Below, in pieces: positions 9,330-18,647 of a stretch of DNA of 64,000 nucleotides. Where the stretch lies: positions 1,674,001 to 1,738,000 of the forward strand of contig NZ_AP022871.1 in assembly GCF_011764565.1 (NCBI RefSeq), read 5' to 3'. Origin of the DNA: Phytohabitans suffuscus (GTDB lineage: Bacteria; Actinomycetota; Actinomycetes; Mycobacteriales; Micromonosporaceae). The stretch's first letter is position 1, and every line of letters begins with the position of its first letter. The position numbers and the translations under genes are program-made. A model generated the notes under the pieces. That model was not told the origin of the DNA, made no database searches, and saw only the letters and a list, made by a program, of their open reading frames with translations.

Positions 9330-10585
9330 TCAGGCAGTTGCCGTCGCCGAACGCTGGTCGCGCACGACCCGGCCGCCCTGGAGGACGTACTGGATCCGGG
9401 AGGGGGCGGCGAGTGCCTCGATGTCGTCGAGCGGGTTGCCGTCGGTCAGCACCAAGTCGGCGATCTTGCCGACCTCGACGGTGCCGAGATCGTCGGCACG
9501 TCCGATCAGTTCGGCGGTCGTGCGGGTGGCGGCCACCAGCGCGCGCTCGTTGCCGATGACGGCCGCCTTGTGGGTGAGCTCGCGGCCGCGGCGGTCCTGG
9601 ACAGGCCCGACGATGTCGGAGCCGGACGCCATCTTGACCCCGCGGTCGACCATCACCCGCATTCCCTCGTCCCGGCGGCCCTGCATCGACTCGAGCTTGG
9701 CGATCTGGGCGGGCGTGATCCCGGCGGCCTCCCGCGCCTGGAGGAGGTCGTACGACACCGAGAGAGTCGGGACGACGAACACCCCTTCGGCGACGATCCG
9801 GTCGGCGGTCTCCTCGTCCATGTCCGTCCCGTGCTCGATGCACCGCACCCCGGCGTCGAGGGCGTTGTGCATCGTCGGCCTCGTGTGGCAGTGGGTGTGG
9901 ACGTACGTGCCCCAGCTACGCGCCACGGTCACGGCGGCGCGAATCTCGTCCACAGTGAACTGCACGGACTCCAGGGGGTCGGTCGGGGACAACGCACCAC
10001 CCCCGCGAACATCTTGATCTGGGTCGCACCGCGGCGCAGCTGCTCGCGGGTCATCCGCGTGACCGCGTCGACCCCGTCCACCACCTCGGGACGCGCGACC
10101 AGTCCAGGGATCGTCGGCGGCCGCGAGCCGCCGTGGTGGGCGGGCCGAAGATCGCCGTGGCCGCCGGTCTGGGACAGCACTGAGCCCGACGGCAGGATGC
10201 GCGGGCCGCGGATCCTGCCGGATGCGACCAGGGTGGCGAAGATCGGCTCGGTGCCACATGCGTCGCGCAGCGTCGTGAACCCCTCGTCGAGGGCCCGCCC
10301 GATGACATCGACGACCTGCAGGACGTGCTCGGCCCAGGGCAGGTCTCCGTGGGTGCCGTCACTGCCGAGCAGCGCCACGTGCGCGTGGGCGTCCATCAGG
10401 CCGGGTACGAGGGTGAGCCCGGCGCCGTCGATCACGACGCCCGAGTCGCTGGACGCCGCCGCGGCGGTACCGCTCGGCGCTATCGAGGTGATCCGGCCGT
10501 CCTCGACGAGGACATCCTGCCGCTCACGGGTCGGTGCGCCGGTGCAGTCGACGACGTCGACGCCGACGATGGCGAGCGAGTTCAT
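9330..10585 (-). CDS. Imidazolonepropionase-like amidohydrolase (prolidase-type), one-base frame break
   Basis: Metal-dependent amidohydrolase with the full active-site set: LMDAHAHVALL, the Lys of QIKMFAGGG, HTHCHTRPT, IEHGTDMDEE and MASGSDIVG near the C-terminus, then the usual GKIADLVLTDGNPL. The family covers imidazolonepropionases and Xaa-Pro/N-acyl-amino-acid hydrolases. The frame breaks in KMFAGG at the C run 10000-10004; adding one base restores FAGGGALSPTDPLE and gives 418 residues. It starts at ATG 10585 and is 26 nt from the next gene. It could hydrolyse an N-acyl or peptide form of the operon substrate. Confidence 0.82.
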
Positions 10586-10612
10586 GGGGATTCTCCTGGT
10601 GGTGTCGATGTC

Positions 10613-11341
10613 TCACAGCGGGCGCGACGCGCTGGGCCAGCCCCGAATGGCGTCGAGGAGGCGCTTCTCGAAGGAGGCGACGTGATCGACGAGGACCGTG
10701 CGAAGAACGGCCACGTCCCGGCGACCCAGCGCGTCGGCGACCCGTTCGAAGGTGGGCAACAGGCCGTCGATGTGCTCGAACGTGGCGCCAGCGGCGTTGA
10801 GCATCCGCATGCTCTCGCCGACCAGCCGCCAGTAGAACGGCGCCAGGTACGGGTTGGCCGTCATGTCGAGGACTCGGCGGTGGAACTCGGTGTCGAGCGC
10901 GAGATCGGTCTCCACACCACCCTCGGCCTCGGCGGCCTTGCCGACGAAGGTGTCGAAGGCTTGGCACTGGGCCCGGGTCGCGTTCTTCACGGCCAGCTCG
11001 GCGATCACACCTTCCAACCCACGCCGTGCTTCGACCAGGGCGCCGTGGTTCTCGACCTCGACGCCGGCGACGTAGGTCCCCCGTCGCGGCATCACCTCGA
11101 CGAGTCCGTCGTGGGCGAGCAGCCGGACCGCCTCCCGCAACGGTGTCCGCCCCACCCCCAGACGCTCCATCAGTTCGCTCTCCACGAGCACGGCACCCGC
11201 ACGGAGGCGACCTAGCAGGATCGCGGCCCGCAACCGCTGGTACACGAGCTCGCCCTCGGTGCGGGACGGCTCGCCCCGCGGCGGCAGCACCGCGACCAGA
11301 TCGTTGCTGATCACCAGGTCGTCCTCGGCCGGCGTCCTCAA
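10613..11341 (-). CDS. GntR-family regulator, FadR subfamily (FCD domain), copy 1
   Basis: 242-residue transcription factor with an N-terminal winged helix (EGELVYQRLRAAILLGRL, then LMERLGVGRTPLREAVRLLA as recognition helix) and a C-terminal FCD effector domain with the acidic/His metal-site pattern (DTEFHRRVLDM, HVASFEKRLLD). TTG at 11341 is chosen as start because GAGGAGG lies 8 nt upstream; an in-frame GTG at residue 10 is an alternative. It is internal to the catabolic operon next to a second GntR gene. A likely target is the palindrome at 18612-18643. Confidence 0.8.
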   Translation of the reverse strand: MRTPAEDDLVISNDLVAVLPPRGEPSRTEGELVYQRLRAAILLGRLRAGAVLVESELMERLGVGRTPLREAVRLLAHDGLVEVMPRRGTYVAGVEVENHGALVEARRGLEGVIAELAVKNATRAQCQAFDTFVGKAAEAEGGVETDLALDTEFHRRVLDMTANPYLAPFYWRLVGESMRMLNAAGATFEHIDGLLPTFERVADALGRRDVAVLRTVLVDHVASFEKRLLDAIRGWPSASRPL

Positions 11342-11357
11342 CGGTTGGCCCTCCTCA

Positions 11358-12032
11358 TCAATGATCAGCTGGTTCAATGACCGTCGGCGCGACCCGGCTA
11401 CGCGGGAGCAGGTCCGAGATCCGGTGGGCGAACATGTCGATGTGCGCTCGCAGCTCGCGTTCGGCGGCATCCGCGTCGCGTACCTCGAAGGCGGCGACGA
11501 TGGCACTGACGCTGTCGATCATCGCGGCCGGAGACGCCCGTACGTCACCGTGGCGCGCGATCGACATCTCCGCGTCAAGCTGCCGGATCAGCTCTTGCAT
11601 CCGTTCGTTGCCGCAGTGTTGTGCGATCAGCCGGTGCATGGCGCCGTCGACCGCCTCGACATCCTCGGGCTCGAGGCTGCCACCCGCGCTGATCGTGTCG
11701 ACCTGTTGGCGGAGCGCGGCGAGAGCATCGGCGGGCAGGTGCTCGGTCGCCACCCGCGCGGCGAACCCTTCGAGCAGCCAACGCAGCTGGTTGATCTCAA
11801 GCAGGTCGCGGACCGACACCTTGGTGACGCGTACCCCTTTGGTGGCCATCGGGGTGAGCATCCGCTCGCTTACGAGTCGCGCGACCGCGGTGTGCAGCAG
11901 CGCCCGGCTGGTCCCCAGCCGGTTGGCCACCTCGACCTGGTTGACCACCTCGCCGCCGCGCAGCTCACCGGAGACGATCAGGCCACGCAGCTCCTGGTAG
12001 ACCCGTTCCCCTTCGGTGATCGTCCTCGCCAT
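11358..12032 (-). CDS. GntR-family regulator, FadR subfamily (FCD domain), copy 2
   Basis: 224-residue regulator: winged helix at residues ~8-70 (VYQELRGLIVSGEL, VANRLGTSRALLHTAVARL) and an all-helical FCD domain with MHRLIAQHCGNERM and the His of ELRAHIDMFAHRI. The start at ATG 12032 has GGAGG 8 nt upstream. Only 16 nt separate it from the other GntR gene, and the two are clearly diverged. It may respond to a second intermediate of the pathway; ligand unknown. Confidence 0.82.
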   Translation of the reverse strand: MARTITEGERVYQELRGLIVSGELRGGEVVNQVEVANRLGTSRALLHTAVARLVSERMLTPMATKGVRVTKVSVRDLLEINQLRWLLEGFAARVATEHLPADALAALRQQVDTISAGGSLEPEDVEAVDGAMHRLIAQHCGNERMQELIRQLDAEMSIARHGDVRASPAAMIDSVSAIVAAFEVRDADAAERELRAHIDMFAHRISDLLPRSRVAPTVIEPADH

Positions 12033-12067
12033 CGAGACCTCCTGTGTCGGCTCAGCACCTGGCTTGG

Positions 12068-13126
12068 TCAGGCGAGCGAGCGGCCAGGTGCGACCAGATC
12101 CGGAATCGTGAACTCGCCGCGAGAGACGATCTTCCGCCCATCGAGGTAGAAATCGTGGTTCCGAGTCGGGATGTCGCAGTGGAAGCTGGTCTCGTTCGTG
12201 CCGTCCGAGTGCCCGCCCGCGCTGGCGCCGAACGCGATCATCATGTTGCCGTAGTAGCCCTCGGAGTCCATGACTCCCCCGCCTTCCCAGAAGCGCAGGC
12301 CCAGCGTCTCCCACTTCGCCCGGTGCTCGTTGCCCCACCCGATGTGGGAGATGAGGTACGCCCGGTCGTCGTTGGCCTGGCGGAAGAAGTCGGACAGCAG
12401 CCGGGAGTCGGCGCCCTCCCCGGTCATCGAGACGATCCGGCCGTTCTCGATGACGCACGTGATCGGCGACTGCACGTAGCGCTGCAGCGGGATGACGATG
12501 TCGCCAGCGTCGATGACGAGCGTGCCCTGGGCGGTGTAGTCCAGTGGGAAGCACGACGTGAACGCGGACGGCCAGTGGTCCCACCGGCCCGGAATGTCGC
12601 TGAAGCCCCACTGGCTCTTGCCCTTGCGGCCCTCCTTCGACATCACCAGGTCGGTACCCGCCTCGGAGGTGACCCGGATCTCCTTGGCCTCGTTCATCAG
12701 CTTCCCGCCGAACTCCCCGCGCTTCTTCAGCTCCTCGGTCGGGAACAGGCGGAGCAGGACGTCCTCGGGTTCCTCGATCATCAGGGTCTTCGCACCCGCA
12801 GCGAGCGCCTCGGTGTGCGCCTTGCTGTAGATCCAGTGGGTGTCCATGCTCGCGAGCAGGCCCACGACGAGCGTCGATGACTTCCACGCCTCGACCACGG
12901 CGCGGGACTCCATCCAGCCATTCCCGGCGGGCACGGTCAGCTGCAGGAACTCCGCCCCTACCAAGGCACTCGCGGCCATCAGAGCGGACACGTAGGACTC
13001 GTTGGACCTGGTGTTGGTGAAGGCGAGGACCGAATCGCCCGTGCCGATGCCGCACAGTTCCAGGTGGGCCTTGAACATCGGGGTCAGGTCAGCGCCGACG
13101 TGCGGGTTGGTGGGGACTCTGCGCAT
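12068..13126 (-). CDS. NicX-like 2,5-dihydroxypyridine 5,6-dioxygenase family protein
   Basis: 352-residue protein of the NicX family (distantly related to M29 aminopeptidases), whose characterised members are mononuclear non-haem iron ring-cleaving dioxygenases of nicotinate breakdown. The C-terminal ISHIGWGNEH and the H-x-D of ETSFHCDIPTRNHDFYLDG correspond to the His and His-x-Asp iron ligands described for NicX. ATG 13126 has GGAGA upstream. It sits between the importer genes and the regulators, so it probably acts early on the imported compound. Many family members have untested substrates. Confidence 0.75.
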   Translation of the reverse strand: MRRVPTNPHVGADLTPMFKAHLELCGIGTGDSVLAFTNTRSNESYVSALMAASALVGAEFLQLTVPAGNGWMESRAVVEAWKSSTLVVGLLASMDTHWIYSKAHTEALAAGAKTLMIEEPEDVLLRLFPTEELKKRGEFGGKLMNEAKEIRVTSEAGTDLVMSKEGRKGKSQWGFSDIPGRWDHWPSAFTSCFPLDYTAQGTLVIDAGDIVIPLQRYVQSPITCVIENGRIVSMTGEGADSRLLSDFFRQANDDRAYLISHIGWGNEHRAKWETLGLRFWEGGGVMDSEGYYGNMMIAFGASAGGHSDGTNETSFHCDIPTRNHDFYLDGRKIVSRGEFTIPDLVAPGRSLA

Positions 13127-13150
13127 TGATGTCTCTCCTCGTACTCTCGA

Positions 13151-14025
13151 TCAGTGTGCTTTTCGGACTCGGTGGCTCACGCCATCCGCTCGGGTTCTGT
13201 CGGGCTGCCGCCCGCTTGGCGCCGCGGTGACCCGGGGTGACGCCTCCACGAGCTCCCGGGTGTAGTCGTTCTCGGGCCGATCGAAGATCTTGGCGGTGTC
13301 CCCGACCTCCACGATCTGCCCCGCCGCATCACCGCCGTCCGGTCCGCCAGGTAACGGACGACAGCGAGATCGTGCGAGATGAACAGGTAGGACAGTTGTT
13401 CCTCGTTCTGCAGCTCGTGGAGCAGGGCCAGAATCTGTGCCTGGACCGACATGTCGAGAGCGCTGGTGGGCTCGTCGAGTACGACCAGGCTGGGACGGGT
13501 CACGATCGCCCGGGCGATGCCCACGCGTTGCGCCTGGCCGCCCGACAGCTCATGTGGATAGCGGCTGAGGAACCGCTGCGGAAGCCCGACCCGTTCGAGG
13601 ACCTCGACCACCAGACGACGCCTTTCCGCGGGACCGAGATCTCGACGCAGGTGCAGTGACGAGCCGACGATCTGCTCGGCGGTGTGCCATGGGGCCAAGG
13701 AGTCGAACGGGTCCTGAAAGACCATCTGCATCGACGGGCGGAACCGGGCCAGCGCGCGCGGCGAGAGTCCCGTGAGGTTGCGGCCGTTGAGCAGGATGTC
13801 GCCGTCGTCCGGGGGTAGCAACGACATCGCGAGCCGCGCCAACGTCGTCTTTCCCGAGCCCGACTCCCCGACCACCGCGAGCGTCGTCCCCTTGTCGAGG
13901 GTCAGGCTGACGTCGTCGACCGCGCGGACCTTGCGTGCCTTCGGCCCGCGCCCGACCTTGAACGTCTTGCGGAGCCGGTGCAGTTCCAGTACGGACGGCT
14001 GCCGGGAGGATTGGCCGGCACTCAT
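13151..14025 (-). CDS. Oligopeptide/dipeptide-type ABC importer ATPase (OppF/DppF-like), one-base frame break
   Basis: Second ATPase of the importer. Walker A GESGSGKTTLARLA, Q-loop MQMVFQDPFDSL, signature LSGGQAQRVGIARA, Walker B LVVLDEPTSALD and H-loop FISHDLAVV are all intact. The frame breaks after AVMRRG at the C run 13319-13322; adding one base gives RRGQIVEVGDTAKIFDRPENDYT, the normal family ending, stopping at 13151 (291 residues). The ATG at 14025 overlaps the OppD stop. The short C-terminus lacks the usual Cys cluster of peptide-importer ATPases, which is present in OppD. Confidence 0.84.
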
Positions 14026-15038
14026 ACCTCGACCTCCTCGCTTCTGGTCGGGTGCCCGACGGCTGGGAGTTGCGCGTCCGCGACGGGATGGTGGCAGCGC
14101 ACCAGTTGGTCGCCGTACGGGCGGGGAGCCGGATCGTCCGCCCGACACAGGTCGGTGGCGACGGCGCAACGCGGCGCGAACGCGCAGCCCTCGATCCGGT
14201 CACCCGGCGTTGGTACGGTGCCGGGGATCGCGACCGGTTCCACACCCTGTTCGAGGGCGACGGCGATGCCCTTCAGCCCGTGTGCGTACGGGTGTCCCTC
14301 GCGCAGCACGTCAGCGACCGGCCCGATGGCGACGACCCGCCCGGCGTACATGACCGCGACACGATCACACCAGGTGGCGATGACACCGAGATCGTGCGTG
14401 ATCAACAGGCCGCCCCGGCCATCGCGGACGAGCTGGCTCCGGAGCAGGTCCAGGATCTGCCGTTGCACGGTGACGTCCAGGCCGGTCGTCGGCTCGTCCG
14501 CGATGACGAGCTCCGGATCGTTGGCGAGCGCGATCGCGATGCACACCCGTTGGCACAGGCCACCGGAGAGCTGGTGTGCGTACGAGCGCATGACACGCTC
14601 TGGTTCGTGGACACCGAGACCGGTCAGGAGGGCGACCCCGCGCTTCCGGGCGTGCGTGCGGGACATTCGTCGACCGCGCCGGATGACCGCGACCAGTTGT
14701 GACCCGACGGTGAAGACCGGGTCGAGGGACAGCCGGGGGTTCTGCGGAACGAATCCCATCCGGGTGCCCCTCAGGTTGGCGTAGGCCCGCGGCGTGTCGA
14801 GCTCGGTGCCGTCGAACACGACGGAACCGGATATCCGCCGGGCCCCGTGCGGGAGCAGCCCGAGTACCGCTCGGGCGGTGAAACTCTTGCCCGCGCCGGT
14901 CTCGCCGACCACGCCGACCAGCTCACCGCGGCCGACGTCGAGTGCGACCTCGCGCAGGACCGGCACCTCGCCGCCGGCTCCGCGCACGGTCACCGAGACG
15001 TCGCGCATCTCGAGCAGGGCGCTGCGACTGTCCATCAT
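14022..15038 (-). CDS. Oligopeptide/dipeptide-type ABC importer ATPase (OppD/DppD-like)
   Basis: 338-residue ATPase with Walker A GETGAGKSFTARAVLG, Q-loop FVPQNPRLSLDPV, signature LSGGLCQRVCIAIA, Walker [14 protein letters not shown]-loop LLITHDLGV, and the C-terminal oligopeptide domain with its Cys motif (EGCAFAPRCAVATDLCRADDP). Two adjacent ATGs (15038 and 15035) are possible; the second has better spacing from GGAGGAG. Both overlap the DppC stop. It powers import with OppF. Confidence 0.88.
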   Translation of the reverse strand: MMDSRSALLEMRDVSVTVRGAGGEVPVLREVALDVGRGELVGVVGETGAGKSFTARAVLGLLPHGARRISGSVVFDGTELDTPRAYANLRGTRMGFVPQNPRLSLDPVFTVGSQLVAVIRRGRRMSRTHARKRGVALLTGLGVHEPERVMRSYAHQLSGGLCQRVCIAIALANDPELVIADEPTTGLDVTVQRQILDLLRSQLVRDGRGGLLITHDLGVIATWCDRVAVMYAGRVVAIGPVADVLREGHPYAHGLKGIAVALEQGVEPVAIPGTVPTPGDRIEGCAFAPRCAVATDLCRADDPAPRPYGDQLVRCHHPVADAQLPAVGHPTRSEEVEV

Positions 15039-15910
15039 CGACTCCTCCGCCGCCGCGGGTCCGCCCAGCGGGACAGGGACTCTCCGATGAGCGTGAAGGC
15101 CAGAGCCAGCAGCACGATCGCCAAGCCGGGGAACACCGATGTCCACCAGATCCCACGGGTCAGGCCCTCGGTCCCCGTCGAGATCATGTAGCCCCACTCG
15201 GGCAGTGGCGCCGGAACGCCGACGCCGACGAACCCGAGCGCGGCGGCCAACAGGATCGCCCACGCCGCCGAGGTCGCGGCCTGGGTGTAGATGACGCCCA
15301 GGTTCGCGGGCAGGACGTAACGCCGCATGATCTGGACCTCGGTGAAGCCCGAACAGCGCGCCGCCTCGACGAACATCCGGTCACGGATGGTCCGGGTCTG
15401 CTCCCGGACCAACCGGACGAAGGTGGGCGCCGACACGACTCCGATGACGACGCCCGTGATCCAGATACCTCGCCCGAACGCACCCAGCACGGCGATGGCC
15501 AGCACGAGGAGCGGGAAAGCCTGGAAGACATCGAGCAGTCGGGAGATCACGGTGTCGGTGGCGCGACCCCGGTACCCCGCGAGCAGACCGAGCGGTACCC
15601 CGACGACCAGAGCGACCGCGATCGCGATGAGGGCGATCAACAGGTCGTAGCGCGCGCCGTATACGACCCGGGAGAAGATGTCGAACCCGCTGCGATCGGT
15701 GCCGAAGAGGTGCCCGTCCGTGCCGGGCGGGAGGTACTGGTCGGGGAGGTTCGCCTCCAACGGGTCGAACGGCAGATACAGCGGCGCGAGCAGGGTCGCG
15801 AGCAGGACGGTGGCGAGGATGCCGACGCCCAGGGCCAACCCCCTGGCACCCGTCCGGCGGCGAGGGCGTGGCGTGCGCGGAGGAGCCGTGCTGCTCACTT
15901 CACCACTCAT
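15035..15910 (-). CDS. Dipeptide-type ABC importer permease (DppC-like)
   Basis: 291-residue inner-membrane permease with one N-terminal and about five further transmembrane segments. The cytoplasmic EAA loop is FVEAARCSGFTEVQIMRRYVLP, and HLFGTDRSGFDIFSRVVYGAR is typical of DppC/OppC. The end overlaps the OppD start and the ATG overlaps the DppB stop, so the importer genes are translationally coupled. It forms the membrane channel with DppB. Confidence 0.87.
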   Translation of the reverse strand: MSGEVSSTAPPRTPRPRRRTGARGLALGVGILATVLLATLLAPLYLPFDPLEANLPDQYLPPGTDGHLFGTDRSGFDIFSRVVYGARYDLLIALIAIAVALVVGVPLGLLAGYRGRATDTVISRLLDVFQAFPLLVLAIAVLGAFGRGIWITGVVIGVVSAPTFVRLVREQTRTIRDRMFVEAARCSGFTEVQIMRRYVLPANLGVIYTQAATSAAWAILLAAALGFVGVGVPAPLPEWGYMISTGTEGLTRGIWWTSVFPGLAIVLLALAFTLIGESLSRWADPRRRRSR

Positions 15911-16916
15911 GTGAGCCTCTTCCTGGGATCGAGATAGGTGTTGACCAGGTCGACGGCGAGGAACAGCAGGATGTAGACGGCCGCCGCCAGGAGGACGAAG
16001 CCCTGGACCGCCGCGTAGTCGTTGTAGTGGAGCGAGTCGATCGCGTAGAGGCCGACGCCCGGCCAGGCGAAGACCTCCTCGACCACCACCGCGCCACCGA
16101 CCAGAAAGCCGAAGATGAGCGCGGTCATCGTCGTCACGATCGGTGCGATGTTGCGCAGCACGTGCTTGAGGTAGACGACGTGCGGCGGTGTTCCGATGGC
16201 GCGCGTGTAGAAGAGGTGATCCGAGCGCAGCAGCGACGCGGTGGCCTCGGCGCTCAGCCGGATGATGGGAGCCGCGGCGGGCAGACCCAGGGCGAGGGCG
16301 GGGAGCAGGAGGTGGCCGGCGGCGTTGCCGAGCACCTCGAGGTCACCGGCGAGCAGAGCGTCCACGGTGATCAGGCCGGTCACGCCGTCCGGCGCGGGCA
16401 CCCCGATGTCGAGCCGCCCGACCGGTGCCGGAGCGATGTCGAGGCTGGAGTAGAAGACGACGATCAAGAGCAGGCCGAGCCAGAACTCGGGAATGGACAC
16501 TCCGAGTGTCGAGACTCCCCGGGCGAAGCGTTCGACACCACGGCGTGCGCTTGCCCCAGCGGCGACGCCCAACGGGACGCCGATCGCCAGCGCCACGATC
16601 AGGGCGGCGAGGATCAGTTCGATGGTCGCGGGGAACCGCCCCGTCAGATCGTCGAGAACACCGTGGCCGGTCCGGACCGACGTCCCGAGGTCGCCGCGGG
16701 CGAGCCCGGCCAGATAGTCGAGGTACTGCACGCCCAGCGGCTTGTCGAAGCCGAACTGGGCACGGATCGCAGCGATGGCGGTGTCGGTCGCCTGGGACCC
16801 GGCGAAGATCTTCGCCGGGTCCCCCGGCATCGCCCTCGAGACGAAGAACGTGAGGGTGGCGACCCGAGAAGGATCGGGACAACCCACGCCACGCGGCGGG
16901 CAGTGTATCCAACCAT
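15907..16916 (-). CDS. Dipeptide-type ABC importer permease (DppB-like), one-base frame break near the N-terminus
   Basis: Permease starting MVGYTARRVAWVVPILLG at ATG 16916, then shifting frame at the C run 16863-16865. One added base joins it to VATLTFFVSRAMPGDPAKIFAG, giving 336 residues with six membrane segments, as usual for DppB. The C-terminal EEVFAWPGVGLYAIDSL is the conserved DppB motif. An internal start at 16887 would delete part of the first membrane segment and is rejected. The end overlaps dppC. Confidence 0.84.
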
Positions 16917-16934
16917 GGCTGCTGCGATCCCTCG

Positions 16935-18538
16935 TCAGCCAGCCAGGTCCATGGTGCCGAACCGGATGATCTGGTCGGTTCGCACTTCGTAGCTCGCGAT
17001 CCGGTCGGTGGTGCCCAGCGTCCAGTTGACCTGTGCCAACCAGGCGGCGGGAGCGTCCTGCAGCATGAGCTTCTGGATCTCGGCGACCTCAGCCTTGAAG
17101 GGCTCGGAGCCGACGGGCTGCTGGAACGCCTTCTCCTTGACGCTGTCCACCTGGGTGTTCGTGTAGCTGATCTTGTTGCCGTACGAGCCGGTCGCCCAGT
17201 ACAGGTCGAGATGGTAGGAGGGGTTGTTGACCCAGGACAGCGCGCTGAAGATGAAGAGCTCGGTCTTGCCGCTGAAGAAGGCCTCGTTCATCTGGGCGGT
17301 CGTCACGGGCTTGGTCTCGACGGTGATGCCGATCTTGCCCAGAGCCTGCTGGACGGCGATGGCGATCTCCTCGTATCCGGTCACCGAGTTGTCGTAGGTG
17401 AGCGGGATGCTGAAGGCGCCGGCGTGGTCCGACTCCGCAAGCGCTCGCTTCGCGGCCTCGATGTCCTCCTTGTAGAGGGCAGCGTTCTCGTCGAAGCCCG
17501 GCATGCCGGTCGGGATCGGACCGGAAGGCCCGTCGGCGTAGCCGCCGTAGACGTTGGCGGCGATCGCGCCGTACGGCACGGCATAGCTGATCGCGCGGCG
17601 GACGTTGACGTCGGCGGTCGGCCCGGCCGCGTTGTTCATCATGAGGTTGACCTGCTGGTTGGACTTGCTCGCGTGGATGGTCACGCCGTCGGCCGAGGTC
17701 AGCTCCTTCAGCGATGCGCTGGGTAGCTCGGCGGCGATGTCGATGTCACCGTTCTTCAGCAGTGCGACCTGGTCGGAGGCCGAGGGCACCACCTGCATCA
17801 CAACTTTGTCCGCCTCGGGCTTTTCACCCCAGTACTGGTCGAAGCGACTGAGGGTGAGCGACACACCGCGCTCGAACGACTCGAGCTTGTACGGGCCCGA
17901 CCCGGCATCGTGGTCAGCGAGGTAGTCCTGCGCCCACGGGTCGTCCCCGGTGGCGTTCTCCTTCATCAACGTGGAGTCGTAGATCGCGATCGTGGGGTTG
18001 GCGAGCATCTGGAGCGTGAACGGCGTGGTCCTCGTCATCTTCATGACGGCGGTGCGGTCGTCAGGAGTCGTGATCTGGGTGCTGGGGTCGGACAGGCCGA
18101 TCGTCTTGAGGTCGAACCAGCCGCCCTCCTGCAGCTTCCAGGCTCGCTCGAAGCTCCACCGGACGTCCGCGGAGGTGACGGGGTTGCCGGAGTGGAACGT
18201 CGCCTCGTGCAGGCGGAACGTGTACGTCAGCTTGTCCTCGCTGACCTCGATGGTCTCCGCGAGTGCTCCGGTCGGCGCCTCGGAGTCGGCAACCAGCAGA
18301 CCCTCGTCGTTCTTGGTCAGCTTGAACCCGACGAGCGTGTCGTAGACGTTCGCCACGTACTGGGCTGACCGCTTCTCGAACGAGAGCCGGGGTCGAGCGT
18401 CGACGGGTCCCCGGAGATCGCCTGCACGATGGCGTTGCCGCGAGCCTCCCCGGAGTCGGACGAACAAGCGGTCAGCGATGCGGCGGCTACGGCCAGTGCG
18501 GCGGCACCGCCGAGAAGTCGTTTGGACCTGATGGACAT
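16935..18538 (-). CDS. Family 5 extracellular solute-binding lipoprotein (DppA/OppA type), one-base frame break
   Basis: Substrate-binding protein of the importer. The N-terminus MSIRSKRLLGGAAALAVAAA runs into the lipobox LTAC at about residue 25, so it is membrane-anchored by lipid. The frame breaks at 18387-18392 after GDPSTLDPG; one added base gives DPGLSFEKRSAQYVANVYDTL and 534 residues, normal for SBP family 5. Family motifs include the YRFRLHEATFHSGNPVTSADVRWSFE-type region and NVRRAISYAVPY. It is the first gene of the minus-strand operon; upstream lies the shared palindrome. Confidence 0.86.
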
Positions 18539-18611
18539 GAGCGGCTCCTTGCTGCTCGAAAAGCTGCGGTGCGGGCGGCGGGCGATGCCCCCGAGATGAT
18601 GTCAGCGTCAA

Positions 18612-18643
18612 ATACATCTGCTTGCTAGCATCAGATATATCTG
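18612..18643. promoter_or_regulatory. Palindromic operator between importer operon and divergent racemase
   Basis: CAGATATATCTG (18632-18643) is a perfect 12-bp palindrome. A further half-site ATACATCTG (18612-18620) pairs with CAGATATAT (18632-18640) across 11 nt with one mismatch. It lies in an A+T-rich patch between the two divergent start codons. Position and symmetry fit a GntR/FadR-type operator controlling both directions, likely bound by one of the two GntR proteins in the operon. The binding protein is inference. Confidence 0.5.
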
Positions 18644-18647
18644 TCGC

